A program made the translations under genes and the position numbers. A stretch of 64,000 bases of DNA from positions 62,001 to 126,000 of the forward strand of contig CAVVFJ010000012.1 in assembly GCA_963747425.1 (NCBI GenBank). Direction: 5' to 3'. This stretch comes from DASUPK01 sp963747425. Its GTDB lineage: Bacteria > Actinomycetota > Thermoleophilia > Solirubrobacterales > 70-9. Under the pieces are notes generated by a model, which saw only the letters and a list, made by a program, of their open reading frames with translations, did no database searches and was not told where the DNA came from. Position 1 is the first letter of the stretch, and every line of letters begins with the position of its first letter. Shown one piece after another: positions 16,910 through 25,541 of this stretch.

Positions 16910-17880
16910 GTGCTTCGACACGAGACGCACCCGGAAGCGGACCGGAACCTGCCTCGGCCCGTGGCCAAACTGCTGACTCGCGCGCTGCAGCGCTCGGTCC
17001 AGCGCACCTGGATCCCGATCCGGCTCAGCGCGCCTGGACCGAGGCGGCGGCGAGGATCAGCCGGGTCCCGCCGGGGATCTCGATCGAGCAGCGGTCGCTC
17101 GGCGGCGTTCCTAGCGACCGGATCGAGTCCGGGGACGCGGTTCGCACCCGCGCCGTCCTCTATCTGCATGGCGGCGCCTACGTCCTGGGGTCACGCCGGA
17201 CGCATCGCGGCCTGGCCGCGCAGATCGCGCTCGCCGCCGGCGCCCCGGTGCATCTGCCCGAGTATCGCCTCGGCCCGGAGCACAGGCATCCGGCGGCTCT
17301 GGAGGACACCCTCGCCGCCTACCGGGAGCTGCTGGCCTCCGGGATCGACCCCAAGTCGATCGTGATCGCCGGGGACTCCGCCGGCGGCGGGCTGGCCGTG
17401 GCACTTGCCACCAGGCTGCGCGACGAGGGCGAGCCGGTACCACGGGGACTCGTCGTCCTGAACGGCTGGCTCGACCTGACCTGCTCGGGTGCGTCGATGG
17501 GCAGGAACGCCCGCCGAGACGTTGGGCTGTTCCGCGAGTGGACCGTGCGCAGCGGCGAGCTCTACCGTGGCGACGCCGATCCGCTGGACCCCGAGCTCTC
17601 CCCGGTCGGCGCCGACCTCCACGGCCTGCCGCCGACCTACATCCAGGTCGGCACGCACGACATCCTGCTGAGCGACTCCGATCTGTTCGCCGAGCGGGCG
17701 CGGGCGGCCGGGGTCGAGGTCGGCTACACGCGGTGCGAGGGCATGTGGCACGACTTTCAGATCGGGGCCGGACTGCTGCGGGAGGCGGACGAGGCAATGG
17801 CCGACCTCGGGTCCGCTTTCGACGACATCTGGGCCGGCCGCCCGCTCTCGGCGCGAGCGAGCGCCCCGAGCAACGGCCGG
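16910..17880 (+). CDS. HSL-type alpha/beta hydrolase (esterase), start and end disturbed by frameshifts
   Basis: The main frame encodes a hormone-sensitive-lipase-like esterase. YLHGGAYVLGSRRTH contains the HGG oxyanion motif, GDSAGGG the nucleophile Ser, and GTHDILLSDS plus MWHDFQ supply Asp and His. The natural N-terminus seems to start at GTG 16910 in another frame (LPRPVAKLLTRALQRS) and joins the main frame near 16990 (GPAHLDPDPAQRAW). The main frame runs without a stop into the start of the monooxygenase and ends at 17970. The end given is the approximate boundary. A monooxygenase plus esterase is a known pairing: ketone to ester, then ester to alcohol and acid. Confidence 0.7.
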
Positions 17881-19327
17881 CAGGACGCCCAGCGTCGCGA
17901 TCATCGGGGCGGGCTTCGGCGGCATCGGCCTCGCGATCACCCTGAAGAAGGCCGGCGATCGATGCGCTGACGATCTTCGAGAAGGCCAATGGGGTCGGCG
18001 GCGTCTGGCGGGACAACACCTATCCGGGCGCGGCCTGCGACGTCCCCTCGCACCTCTACTCGTTCTCGTTCGAGCCCAACCCGGACTGGAGCCGCCGCTA
18101 CTCTCCGCAGCCCGAGATCCTCGACTATCTCGAGCCTGCGTCGAGCGGTACGGCCTGCGGTCCAACCTCAGGCTGGGGACCGAGGTGACTCGCGCCGAGT
18201 TCGACGAGGATTCGGGGCGCTGGCGGATCGAGACGGGTGAAGGCACGGTCGAGGCGGATGTTCTCGTCTCCGCGTGCGGGCAGCTCAGCCGGCCGGCAAC
18301 GATGCGGATCGAGGGGTCGGAGCGCTTCAAGGGCCCGATCTTCCACACTGCTCGCTGGGACCACGGAGTCGAGCTCCAGGGCAAGCGGGTGGCCGTGATC
18401 GGCACCGGCGCCAGCACGATCCAGGTCGTCCCCGCGATCGCCGATCGGGTTGGCCAGGTCGACGTCTATCAGCGCTCCGCGCCGTATGTGATCCCCAAGA
18501 AGGACCGCCCGTACATGCCGTGGGAGAGGCGTCTCTTCCGCTGGTTCCCCCCGGCGAGGCTGATCGCCCGCTTCACCCAGTGGCTCTTCTTCGAGATCTT
18601 CATCGCCGCGTTCAATCAGTTCAAGGCGGTAGGCAGGGTCGGCGTCCGGATGTTCGAGCGGAACCTCGACGACCAGGTCTCGGACCCGGAGCTGAAGCGG
18701 GCCCTGACCCCCGACCACGTGCTCGGCTGCAAGCGGGTCCTGATCTCGCCCGACTACTACTCGACCCTCGAGCGGCCCAATGTCGAGCTGGTCAGCCAGG
18801 GCGTCCGCAAGCTGACGAAGAGCGGGGTGGTGGCCGAGGACGGGACCGAGCGCCCGGCGGACGTGATCGTCCTCTCCACGGGCTTCGAGAGCACGCGGTT
18901 CCTCGCCCCGATGGAGATCCGCGGACGGGACGGGCTCGACCTGAACGAGGCCTGGCGCGAAGGGGCGAATGCCTACCTGGGGATGACCGTCGCCGGCTTC
19001 CCGAACCTGTTCGTCATGTACGGGCCCAACACCAATCTCGGCTCGGGCTCGATCATCTTCCAGCTCGAGAGCCAGATGGCGTACATCGCCGACGCGGTCG
19101 CGAGATTGCGGCGCACGGGCGGGTGGCTATCGGTTAGGCCCGAGGTTCAGCGGGCCTTCGACAGCGAGATGCAGAGCCGCCTCTCCACCTCGGTCTGGCA
19201 GACGGGCTGCAACAACTGGTACCTCGACGAGCACGGCCGGAACACCAACAACTGGCCGGGCTTTACGCTCGAGTACCGGCGCCGGACGAGGCGCCTGGAC
19301 CCGGCCGATTACGAGCTGATCGCGTAA
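17860..19327 (+). pseudogene. Baeyer-Villiger-type flavin monooxygenase interrupted by frameshifts
   Basis: The N-terminal FAD motif (SVAIIGAGFGGIGLAITLKK) is at about 17895-17957. A frame change follows near 17960 (LTIFEKANGVGGVWRDNTYP, then PGAACDVPSHLYSFSF), and another near 18135 (CVERYGLRSNLRLGTEVTRA). From 18185 the frame is intact for 380 residues, with FKGPIFHTARWD matching the type I Baeyer-Villiger fingerprint FxGxxxHxxxW(P/D) and a second Rossmann motif VAVIGTGAST. The enzyme would use NADPH, FAD and O2 to turn ketones into esters. No start codon is visible in its own frame near 17860, so it may have been fused to the esterase. Confidence 0.75.
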
Positions 19328-19336
19328 CGATCGGCG

Positions 19337-19356
19337 GCCTCCCGGGACCGGGAGGC
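19337..19356 (+). terminator. Hairpin that ends the monooxygenase gene and covers the doxX Shine-Dalgarno
   Basis: GCCTCCCG and CGGGAGGC form a perfect 8-base stem with a GGAC loop. The 3' arm contains GGGAGG, the Shine-Dalgarno of the DoxX gene whose ATG is at 19358. It could be a terminator, or could mask translation of DoxX when transcripts read through. Confidence 0.45.
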
Positions 19357-19357
19357 T

Positions 19358-19717
19358 ATGCGCAACTGGCCGCTGCTCGTACGTCTGGCCTCCGGGGCCG
19401 TCTTCGTCGCGTTCGGCGCGGCGAAGTTCATCAATCACGGCGCCGAGGTCGATTCGTTCGAGACCTACGGATTGCCCTCTGCGGATGCCTTCGTCTACGC
19501 CATCGGCGTCATCGAGGTGGTGGGAGGGGCGATGCTCCTGCTCGGTCGCGGTACACGTCTCGCCGCGCTGGTGCTGGCCGGCGACATGGCCGGGGCGATC
19601 GTCGTCTCCGGCATCAAGGAGGGCGAGCCGATCAGCCTGACGCTCGCGCCCGCCCTGCTGATCGCGATGCTGTACCTGCTCAACTCAGGACGTCGGGCGT
19701 ATATCCGAGCACCCTGA
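19358..19717 (+). CDS. DoxX-family membrane protein
   Basis: This 119-residue protein has four hydrophobic segments and DoxX features (RLASGAVFVAFGAAKFINH, IEVVGGAMLLLG). DoxX proteins are small quinone- or redox-linked membrane proteins; some act with monooxygenases or thiosulfate oxidation. GGGAGG precedes the ATG but lies in a hairpin. The 3' end overlaps the convergent ilvA gene by 38 bases. It follows the monooxygenase by 30 bases and may be part of that transcript. Specific function is unknown. Confidence 0.85.
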   Translation: MRNWPLLVRLASGAVFVAFGAAKFINHGAEVDSFETYGLPSADAFVYAIGVIEVVGGAMLLLGRGTRLAALVLAGDMAGAIVVSGIKEGEPISLTLAPALLIAMLYLLNSGRRAYIRAP

Positions 19718-20834
19718 TCTGCTCGAGCAGGCGCTCGGCGTGCTCGGGCCCGCGCGTCTCCATCACCAGCTCGACGCCGGTCTCGCTGACCGAGAGGCCC
19801 ACGCCCTCGCGCACGTGATCCACGTCGATCAGGTTGGCGCCGCCCTCACCGATTGCGGTCAGTAGCGCGGCGAGCGAACCGGGCTCGTCGGGGATCTTGG
19901 TGAAGATCCGCAGCCGCCTCCCGCGCCCCGTCTCGTGGTGTCGCGCGAGGTCGGCGAGGACGCCGGTGTCGATGTTGCCGCCCGAGAGGATCACGACCGT
20001 CGTGCCCGTCGCGGCGGGCTGGACCTGCTCTCCGATGAGCGCCGCGACGCCCACGGCGCCCGCCCCCTCGACGACGAGCTTGGTCCGCTCGAGCAGCAGC
20101 ATGATCGCCTCGGCGATCGCGTTCTCGTCCACGATCACCTCTTCATCGACCAGGTCCTCGAGGAGTGGCGCTGTGATCTCGCCTGGCTGCTTCACGGCGA
20201 TCCCGTCGGCGAGCGCGCACTGCGAGCGGATCCCGACGATCTCGACCGTCGGCTGCGCGGCCTTGATCGCGGTTGCGACCCCGGACGCCAGGCCGCCGCC
20301 ACCGATGGGGATCAGCACCTTCGCAAGATCCTCGACCTCCTCCACCAGCTCCAACCCGATCGTTCCCTGTCCGGCGATGACCGCCGGGTCGTCGTAGGGG
20401 TGGATGAATGCGAGGCCCTCGGACTCGGCGTATTCGCCGGCGTCCTCGACGCAGGCCTCGATCGACTCCCCTTGCAGGACGATCTCGGCGCCCGACTCCC
20501 GGGCGGCCGCGATCTTCGCCAGGGGTGCGCGCTCGGGCATGAAGATCGTCGCCGCCAGATCGCGGGCCCGCGCCGCGTACGCGACCGACTGGCCGTGGTT
20601 GCCCGCGCTCGCGGCGACCACACCCTTGGTGCCGCCGTCGAGCCCGGCGATCATGTTGAGGGCGCCGCGCAGCTTGAAAGAGCCGGTGCGCTGCAGGTTC
20701 TCGGCCTTGAGGGCGATCGTGCCCCCGGTTGTGCGGGAGAGGTAGCGAGACTCGAAGACGTAGGTGCGCCGGACTACATCGGCGACCACCTCGCGAGCGC
20801 GCTCAATGTCCTCGAGCGAGACGGTGTCGGTCAC
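19680..20834 (-). CDS. ilvA: Threonine ammonia-lyase with ACT domain
   Basis: This 384-residue PLP enzyme has Lys54 in TGSFKLRGA as Schiff-base lysine, SAGNHGQSVA and the phosphate-binding glycine loop IGGGGLASG. It converts threonine to 2-oxobutanoate and ammonia. The C-terminus (about 310-384, LRIFTKIPDEPGSLAALL) is a single ACT domain, as in short, biosynthetic-like or catabolic-like enzymes of actinobacteria. The start is GTG 20834, which overlaps the stop of the upstream RidA gene as GTGA, so translation is coupled. RidA removes the reactive enamine released by this enzyme, which explains the pairing. It overlaps doxX at the 3' end. Confidence 0.93.
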   Translation of the reverse strand: MTDTVSLEDIERAREVVADVVRRTYVFESRYLSRTTGGTIALKAENLQRTGSFKLRGALNMIAGLDGGTKGVVAASAGNHGQSVAYAARARDLAATIFMPERAPLAKIAAARESGAEIVLQGESIEACVEDAGEYAESEGLAFIHPYDDPAVIAGQGTIGLELVEEVEDLAKVLIPIGGGGLASGVATAIKAAQPTVEIVGIRSQCALADGIAVKQPGEITAPLLEDLVDEEVIVDENAIAEAIMLLLERTKLVVEGAGAVGVAALIGEQVQPAATGTTVVILSGGNIDTGVLADLARHHETGRGRRLRIFTKIPDEPGSLAALLTAIGEGGANLIDVDHVREGVGLSVSETGVELVMETRGPEHAERLLEQIRVLGYTPDVLS

Positions 20835-21233
20835 GTGGCCAGCGGAATGGTGGCATCCATCTCCACCAGCGCGCCCTTCGGAAGGGCGGCGACCCCGACC
20901 GTTGTGCGAACAGGGAATGGCTTCTCGAAGAAGGTCGCGTACACGTCGTTCACCTTGGGGAACTCCTCCATGTCAGCCAGATAGATCCCGATCCGCGCCG
21001 CGTCCTGAGAGCCTGGTGCCCGCCTCCCGGCAGACAGCCTCGAGGCTCTCCAGGCACCTGGCCGCCTGCTCTGCAATGCCGCCGTCGATCAACTCACCGC
21101 TCTCCGGATCGAGCGGCACCTGGCCGCTGCAGTAGAGGACGCCGTTTGCCACCACGGCTTGCGAGTAGGGACCGATGGGCTCGGGTGCGTCCCCGGTCTC
21201 GATGACTCGTCTCGCGCTCTGTGATGCCTCCAT
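20831..21233 (-). pseudogene. ridA: RidA-family enamine/imine deaminase, frameshifted
   Basis: The first frame gives MEASQSARRVIETGDAPEPI, then GPYSQAVVANGVLYCSGQVP and LESLEAVCREAGT, typical RidA sequence from ATG 21233 (GAGGAAGG upstream). Near 21005-21015 the frame changes and continues QDAARIGIYLADMEEFPKVN, then RTTVGVAALPKGALVEMD, ending at TGA 20831. A single frame correction restores a normal RidA of about 130 residues with the substrate-binding Arg of VRTTVGV. RidA hydrolyses 2-aminocrotonate from threonine dehydratase, and ilvA follows directly with overlapping start. A sequencing indel or a true mutation are both possible. Confidence 0.85.
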
Positions 21234-21282
21234 GCCGGCCTTCCTCGGGATTCGCCAGTATCTCAATGATGGTGGTCCACGG

Positions 21283-21996
21283 ATGAGGGCGCTGGCCATC
21301 GTCCATCAGCCCGACGCGGGACCCGGCGTCTTCGCCGAGGAGATGCGTCAGCGCGGGGTGGACCTGGACGAGTGGAGGCTCTCCGAGCGGGGAGGAGGGC
21401 CGCGGCTCGAGATCGCCGACTATGACGCGGTCCTCACCTTCGGCGGCGCGATGCACGCCGACCAGGAGGATCGCCATCCCTGGCTGCGCTTCGAGAAGGA
21501 CTTCCTGGATGCGATGGTCGACGACGGGATGCCCCTGCTGGCCATCTGCCTTGGGAGCCAGCTACTGGCCGAGGCCGCTGGGGGGTTGGCTCGCCGCGCG
21601 AGCGAGCCTGAGATCGGCTGGGGCGAGGTCGAGATCACCGACGATGGCGCCGACGATCCCCTGATCGGCCCGCTGGCGCCGCGCTTCACCGGATTTCAAT
21701 GGCACAGCTACGAGGCGCTGCCGCCCGACGGCGCGGTGATCCTGGCCCGCAGCCCGGTCTGCGCGCAGGCCTACCGGGTCGGCGAGCGAGCCTGGGGGAT
21801 CCAGTTCCATGCCGAGGTCACGGCATCGGATGCCGAGAAGTGGATCGACGACTACCGATCCGACGAGGATGCGGTGCGGACCGGCATCGACCCGGACGCG
21901 CTGCGCGCCGAGACCCGGGAGAAGATCGCGGACTGGAACCGGCTGGGACGGGAGCTCTGCGGCCGGTTCCTCGACACCCTGGCTATTCGGGCGTGA
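21283..21996 (+). CDS. Class I glutamine amidotransferase-like protein
   Basis: This 237-residue protein has the class I GATase triad: Cys in LLAICLGSQLLA, His and Glu in WGIQFHAEV. It resembles the stand-alone GMP-synthase-like amidotransferases that also include gamma-glutamyl hydrolases. ATG 21283 (MRALAIVHQPDAGPG) is the natural start; the frame is open upstream to 21175, overlapping ridA. Its 3' end overlaps the convergent short-chain dehydrogenase by 14 bases. Since it borders the glutamine-synthetase-like cluster it might cleave gamma-glutamyl intermediates, but this is inference. Confidence 0.85.
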   Translation: MRALAIVHQPDAGPGVFAEEMRQRGVDLDEWRLSERGGGPRLEIADYDAVLTFGGAMHADQEDRHPWLRFEKDFLDAMVDDGMPLLAICLGSQLLAEAAGGLARRASEPEIGWGEVEITDDGADDPLIGPLAPRFTGFQWHSYEALPPDGAVILARSPVCAQAYRVGERAWGIQFHAEVTASDAEKWIDDYRSDEDAVRTGIDPDALRAETREKIADWNRLGRELCGRFLDTLAIRA

Positions 21997-22726
21997 CGTA
22001 CGCGCCGGACAGCCCCCCATCGACCAGGAATGTCGAGGCGGTCACGTAGGAGCTGTCGTCGCTCGCCAGGAAGAGGGCGCCCTGCGCGATCTCCCTCGCC
22101 TCGGCGAAGCGCCCCATCGGCAGGTGCACCAGCCGGCGGGCGGCCTTCTCGGGGTCCTTGGCGAAGAGCTCCTGGAGCAGCGGCGTGTTGACGGGCCCGG
22201 GGCAGAGGGCGTTGACGCGAACGCCGCGCTTGGCGAACTCCACGCCGAGCTCGCGGGAGAGCGCCAGCACGCCGCCCTTCGACGCGGTGTAGGAGATCTG
22301 CGAGGTGGCGGCGCCCATCACCGCGACGAACGAGGCGGTGTTGATCACCGAGCCGCCGCCCGACTCGAGCAGGTGGGGGATGCCGTGCTTGCAGCAGAGG
22401 AAGACCGACTTGAGGTTGACGTCCTGGACGCGCTGCCAGGCCTCGAGCGAGGTGTCGAGCACCGAGACGTCGTCGTCGGGGCTGATCCCGGCGTTGTTGA
22501 AGAGGACGTCGATCCGGCCCATCTGCTCGGCCGCCTTCGCGTAGATCTCGCGGACGGAGTCCTCGTCGGCGACGTCGGCCTGCAGGGCCAGCTCGCCCTC
22601 AGCGCCCTCGGCCAGGTCGACCCCGACGACTCGGGCGCCCTCCTCGGCGAACAGGCGAGCCGTCTCCGCCCCGATCCCGCTCGCCGCTCCCGTGATCACG
22701 CAGACCCTTCCATCGAGGCGACCCAT
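21983..22726 (-). CDS. Short-chain dehydrogenase/reductase
   Basis: This 247-residue SDR has nucleotide-binding TGAASGIG, NNAG in VLFNNAGIS and catalytic Tyr-Lys in SYTASKGG. The acidic residue after beta-2 (GVDLAEG) favours NAD(H). ATG 22726 directly follows the aldehyde dehydrogenase stop (TGAATG), so the two are co-translated. In the proposed pathway it would oxidise the alcohol group of a gamma-glutamyl-amino-alcohol to an aldehyde, which the dehydrogenase then oxidises. Alternative substrates are possible because SDR specificity cannot be read from sequence. Confidence 0.9.
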   Translation of the reverse strand: MGRLDGRVCVITGAASGIGAETARLFAEEGARVVGVDLAEGAEGELALQADVADEDSVREIYAKAAEQMGRIDVLFNNAGISPDDDVSVLDTSLEAWQRVQDVNLKSVFLCCKHGIPHLLESGGGSVINTASFVAVMGAATSQISYTASKGGVLALSRELGVEFAKRGVRVNALCPGPVNTPLLQELFAKDPEKAARRLVHLPMGRFAEAREIAQGALFLASDDSSYVTASTFLVDGGLSGAYVTPE

Positions 22727-24100
22727 TCAGCCCTCCGTCGCGTAGTAGACGTTCTTGACCTCGCTGTAGGCGTCGAGCGCGTCAGGCCCCAGCTCGCGGC
22801 CGACGCCGGACTGCTTGAAGCCGCCGAACGGTGTCGAGACCCGCACCGAGGTGTTCGAGTTGATCGAGATCACGCCGGTCTCCATCGCGCGGGCGACGCG
22901 AAGCGCCTTCGCCCCGTCGCGGGTCCAGACCGAGCCCGACAGCCCGTAGATGGTGTCGTTCGCGATCCGGATGGCCTCGGCCTCGTCGTCGAACGGGATC
23001 ACGCAGGCGACCGGGCCGAAGATCTCCTCGCGGGCCGGCCGGTCGTCGTTGGAGACCGGGGCCAGCACCGTCGGCGGGAACCAGTAGCCGGGTCCGTCAG
23101 GGACGGAGCCGCGGAAGGCGACGGGCGCGTCACCGTTGACATAGGAGGAGACGGTGTGGAGCTGGTCGGCCGAGATCAGCGGTCCCATCTGGGTCGCCTC
23201 GGAGAGCGGATCACCGACCTTGATCGCCTTCACCTCGGCCTCCAGGGCGGACATGAAGTCGTCCATCGCCGAGCGCTCGACCAGGATCCGGGAGCGTGCG
23301 CAGCAGTCCTGCCCGGCGTTGCCGAAGACCGCGATCGGTGCGGCGGCAGCGGCGCCATCGATGTCCGCGTCGGCAAAGATCACGTTGGCGCTCTTGCCGC
23401 CGAGCTCCAGCGTGACCCGCTTGATGGTCGCGGCGGCGGCCTCGGCGATCCCGCGACCGACCTCGGTCGAGCCCGTGAAGGCGACCTTGGCGACGTCCGG
23501 GTGCTCGACCAGCCGCCGGCCGCAGACGCTCCCCGGCCCGGCGACGACGTTGAGCACGCCCTCGGGCACGCCGGTGTCCAGGGCGATCCTCTCGAGCTCG
23601 ATCGTGGTCAGCGGAGTCAGCTCGGCGGGCTTCAGCACGATCGTGTTGCCGGCGGCCAGCGCCGGGGCCACCTTCCAGGAGGCGATCGTCAGCGGGAAGT
23701 TCCAGGGCGTGATCAACCCGACCACCCCGAGCGGCTCGCGGAAGGTCATGTCGACGCCGCCCGAGACGGGGATCGTCTTGCCGGTGAGCCGCTCGGGCGC
23801 CCCGGCGTAGTAGCGGAAGGTCTCGATAACCATCCCGACCTCGCCGCGGGCGTCGGAGATCGGCTTGCCCGCGTTGCGCGCCTCGAGCTGGGCGAGGTCC
23901 TCGGCTCGGTGGGCGATCGCCTCGGTGAGCGTATGGAGCAGGGCCGAGCGGTCGCCGGGGGCCATCGCCCGCCAGCCCGGAAATGCCTCGCGGGCGCGGT
24001 CGATCGCCGCGTCGGTCTCCTCCAAACCGGCGCGGGGCAGCTCGGCCATCACCTGCTCGGTCGCCGGCTCGATGACCTCGATCGCGTCCTTGCTCGCCAC
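22727..24100 (-). CDS. NAD(P)-dependent aldehyde dehydrogenase
   Basis: This 457-residue ALDH has TPWNFPLTIASWKVAPALAA, the glycine motif FTGSTEVG, catalytic Glu in LELGGKSAN and Cys in GQDCCARSR (about 275), and EEIFGPV near the C-terminus. Its sequence type is close to gamma-aminobutyraldehyde and gamma-glutamyl-aminobutyraldehyde dehydrogenases. It heads an operon with the SDR. The start is GTG 24100, 24 bases from the divergent glutamine-synthetase-like gene, so expression is likely co-controlled. It presumably oxidises a gamma-glutamyl amino-aldehyde to the acid. The exact substrate is inference. Confidence 0.92.
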   Translation of the reverse strand: MASKDAIEVIEPATEQVMAELPRAGLEETDAAIDRAREAFPGWRAMAPGDRSALLHTLTEAIAHRAEDLAQLEARNAGKPISDARGEVGMVIETFRYYAGAPERLTGKTIPVSGGVDMTFREPLGVVGLITPWNFPLTIASWKVAPALAAGNTIVLKPAELTPLTTIELERIALDTGVPEGVLNVVAGPGSVCGRRLVEHPDVAKVAFTGSTEVGRGIAEAAAATIKRVTLELGGKSANVIFADADIDGAAAAAPIAVFGNAGQDCCARSRILVERSAMDDFMSALEAEVKAIKVGDPLSEATQMGPLISADQLHTVSSYVNGDAPVAFRGSVPDGPGYWFPPTVLAPVSNDDRPAREEIFGPVACVIPFDDEAEAIRIANDTIYGLSGSVWTRDGAKALRVARAMETGVISINSNTSVRVSTPFGGFKQSGVGRELGPDALDAYSEVKNVYYATEG

Positions 24101-24108
24101 AAATCGAC

Positions 24109-24114
24109 GATATA
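24109..24114 (-). promoter_or_regulatory. Candidate -10 box for the aldehyde dehydrogenase operon
   Basis: On the minus strand TATATC ends 8 bases before GTG 24100. It overlaps the -10 candidate of the divergent gene, so both promoters share the same DNA. Confidence 0.35.
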
Positions 24115-24118
24115 GGGT
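24113..24118 (+). promoter_or_regulatory. Candidate leaderless -10 box for the glutamine-synthetase-like gene
   Basis: TAGGGT (within TATAGGGT) ends 6 bases before GTG 24125. It overlaps the minus-strand box at 24109-24114. Confidence 0.4.
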
Positions 24119-24124
24119 CCGCCC

Positions 24125-25540
24125 GTGGCGTCAGGGGAGAAGAGCAAGGAAGCTGCCCCGCGACCCGGCGGTCCCGGCGGGACCCGCGGCATGCTCACGC
24201 TCGACGAGCTCCGCAAGGCCGGCGAGGAGGGCACGATCGACACGATCGTCACCGCCTTCACGGACATGCAGGGACGGCTGTTCGGTAAGCGGATCGAGAT
24301 CGAGTACTTCCTCGACGAGGTGACCGGCCACGGCGTCGAGGGCTGCAACTACCTGCTCGCGCTCGACATGGACATGGAGCCGCTCCCCGGTTACGAGATG
24401 GCGAACTGGGAGGACGGCTACGGGGACTTCGGGATCCAGCCCGACCTGTCGACTCTCCGCCGGATCCCCTGGCTCGACCGCACCGCGCTGGTTCTGGCGG
24501 ATGTCGTCAACCACGACGGCTCGCCCGTGGTCGCCTCCCCACGGCAGATCCTGATCGCCGTCTACGAGCGGGCGCAGGAGATGGGCTTCACCCCGTACGC
24601 CGCCTCCGAGCTCGAGTTCTACCTCTACAAGGAGAGCTATGCGGAGGCCTGGGAGAAGGGCTACGAGAACCTCACCCCGACGATCCCCTACATCCTCGAC
24701 TACCACATCCTCGCCACGACGATGGACGAGGCGTATCTGGGGCCGATCCGCCGCGGCATGATGGGCGCCGGGATCCCGGTCGAGTTCTCCAAGGGCGAGG
24801 CCTGGTACGGACAGCACGAGGTCAACTTCCGCTACGCCGACGCGGTCACCTCCGCCGACCGCCACACGATCTACAAGAACGGCGTCAAGGAGATCGCCTT
24901 CCTCAACGAGATCTCGGCGAGCTTCATGGCGAAGCCCTCCGAGGACGACATCGGGAGCTCCTGTCACATCCATCAGAGCCTGGTCTCAGACGACGGCAAG
25001 AGCGCCTTCGTCGACGCCAAGGGGGAGGAGACCGACACCTTCAGGCACTTCCTTGGCGGGATGCGGAACCACATCCGCGAGCTGGCGCTGTTCGTGGCGC
25101 CCGCGATCAACTCCTACAAGCGCTACGCCGCCGAGAGCTGGGCGCCCACCTCGGTCTCCTGGGGCCGCGACAACCGCACCTGCGGCTTCCGCGTCGTCGG
25201 CCACGGGCAGTCGCGGCGGGTCGAGTGCCGGATCCCCGGAGCGGATGCGAACCCCTATCTGGCGTTTGCCGCCCTCCTCGCCGCCGGGCTCGACGGGATC
25301 GAGAACCAGACGGATCCGGGCCCGGAGCTCAAGGGCAACGCCTACGAGGCCGGGGAGGCCGAGGCCTTCCCCGCATCCCTCCGCGAGGCGGTCGGCCTCT
25401 GGGAGAAGTCGGACTTCGCGAAGAAGGCGTTCGGCGACGCCGTCCACAAGCACTACCTCAACTACGGCCGGCTCGAGCAGGGCCTGTTCGACAAGGTCGT
25501 GACGGACTACGAGCGCCGCCGCATGTTCGAGCGGGGCTGA
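24125..25540 (+). CDS. Glutamine-synthetase-like gamma-glutamyl-amine ligase
   Basis: The 471-residue protein has the GS catalytic barrel: SELEFYLY and GQHEVNFRYADA (metal ligands), SSCHIHQSL (active-site His), NRTCGFRV and RVECRIPGADANPYLA. The adenylylation-site region of true GlnA is not seen, and divergence points to GlnA-like ligases such as PuuA, GlnA3 or GlnA4 that join glutamate to polyamines or ethanolamine. Neighbours (ALDH, SDR, PuuD-type hydrolase, ethanolamine-permease-like carrier) support this. The start is GTG 24125 with an unusually Pro/Gly-rich first 22 residues; ATG 24191 (MLTLDELRKAG) is an alternative. It converges with the APC-USP gene, 1 base between stops. Confidence 0.9.
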   Translation: MASGEKSKEAAPRPGGPGGTRGMLTLDELRKAGEEGTIDTIVTAFTDMQGRLFGKRIEIEYFLDEVTGHGVEGCNYLLALDMDMEPLPGYEMANWEDGYGDFGIQPDLSTLRRIPWLDRTALVLADVVNHDGSPVVASPRQILIAVYERAQEMGFTPYAASELEFYLYKESYAEAWEKGYENLTPTIPYILDYHILATTMDEAYLGPIRRGMMGAGIPVEFSKGEAWYGQHEVNFRYADAVTSADRHTIYKNGVKEIAFLNEISASFMAKPSEDDIGSSCHIHQSLVSDDGKSAFVDAKGEETDTFRHFLGGMRNHIRELALFVAPAINSYKRYAAESWAPTSVSWGRDNRTCGFRVVGHGQSRRVECRIPGADANPYLAFAALLAAGLDGIENQTDPGPELKGNAYEAGEAEAFPASLREAVGLWEKSDFAKKAFGDAVHKHYLNYGRLEQGLFDKVVTDYERRRMFERG

Positions 25541-25541
25541 C

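Noticed and set aside
21809..24115. A long open frame of about 768 residues opposite the SDR and aldehyde dehydrogenase genes
   Set aside because: The product is low-complexity Arg/Asp/Gly-rich sequence with no domain, a mirror of GC-rich codons; the minus-strand genes have clear motifs.
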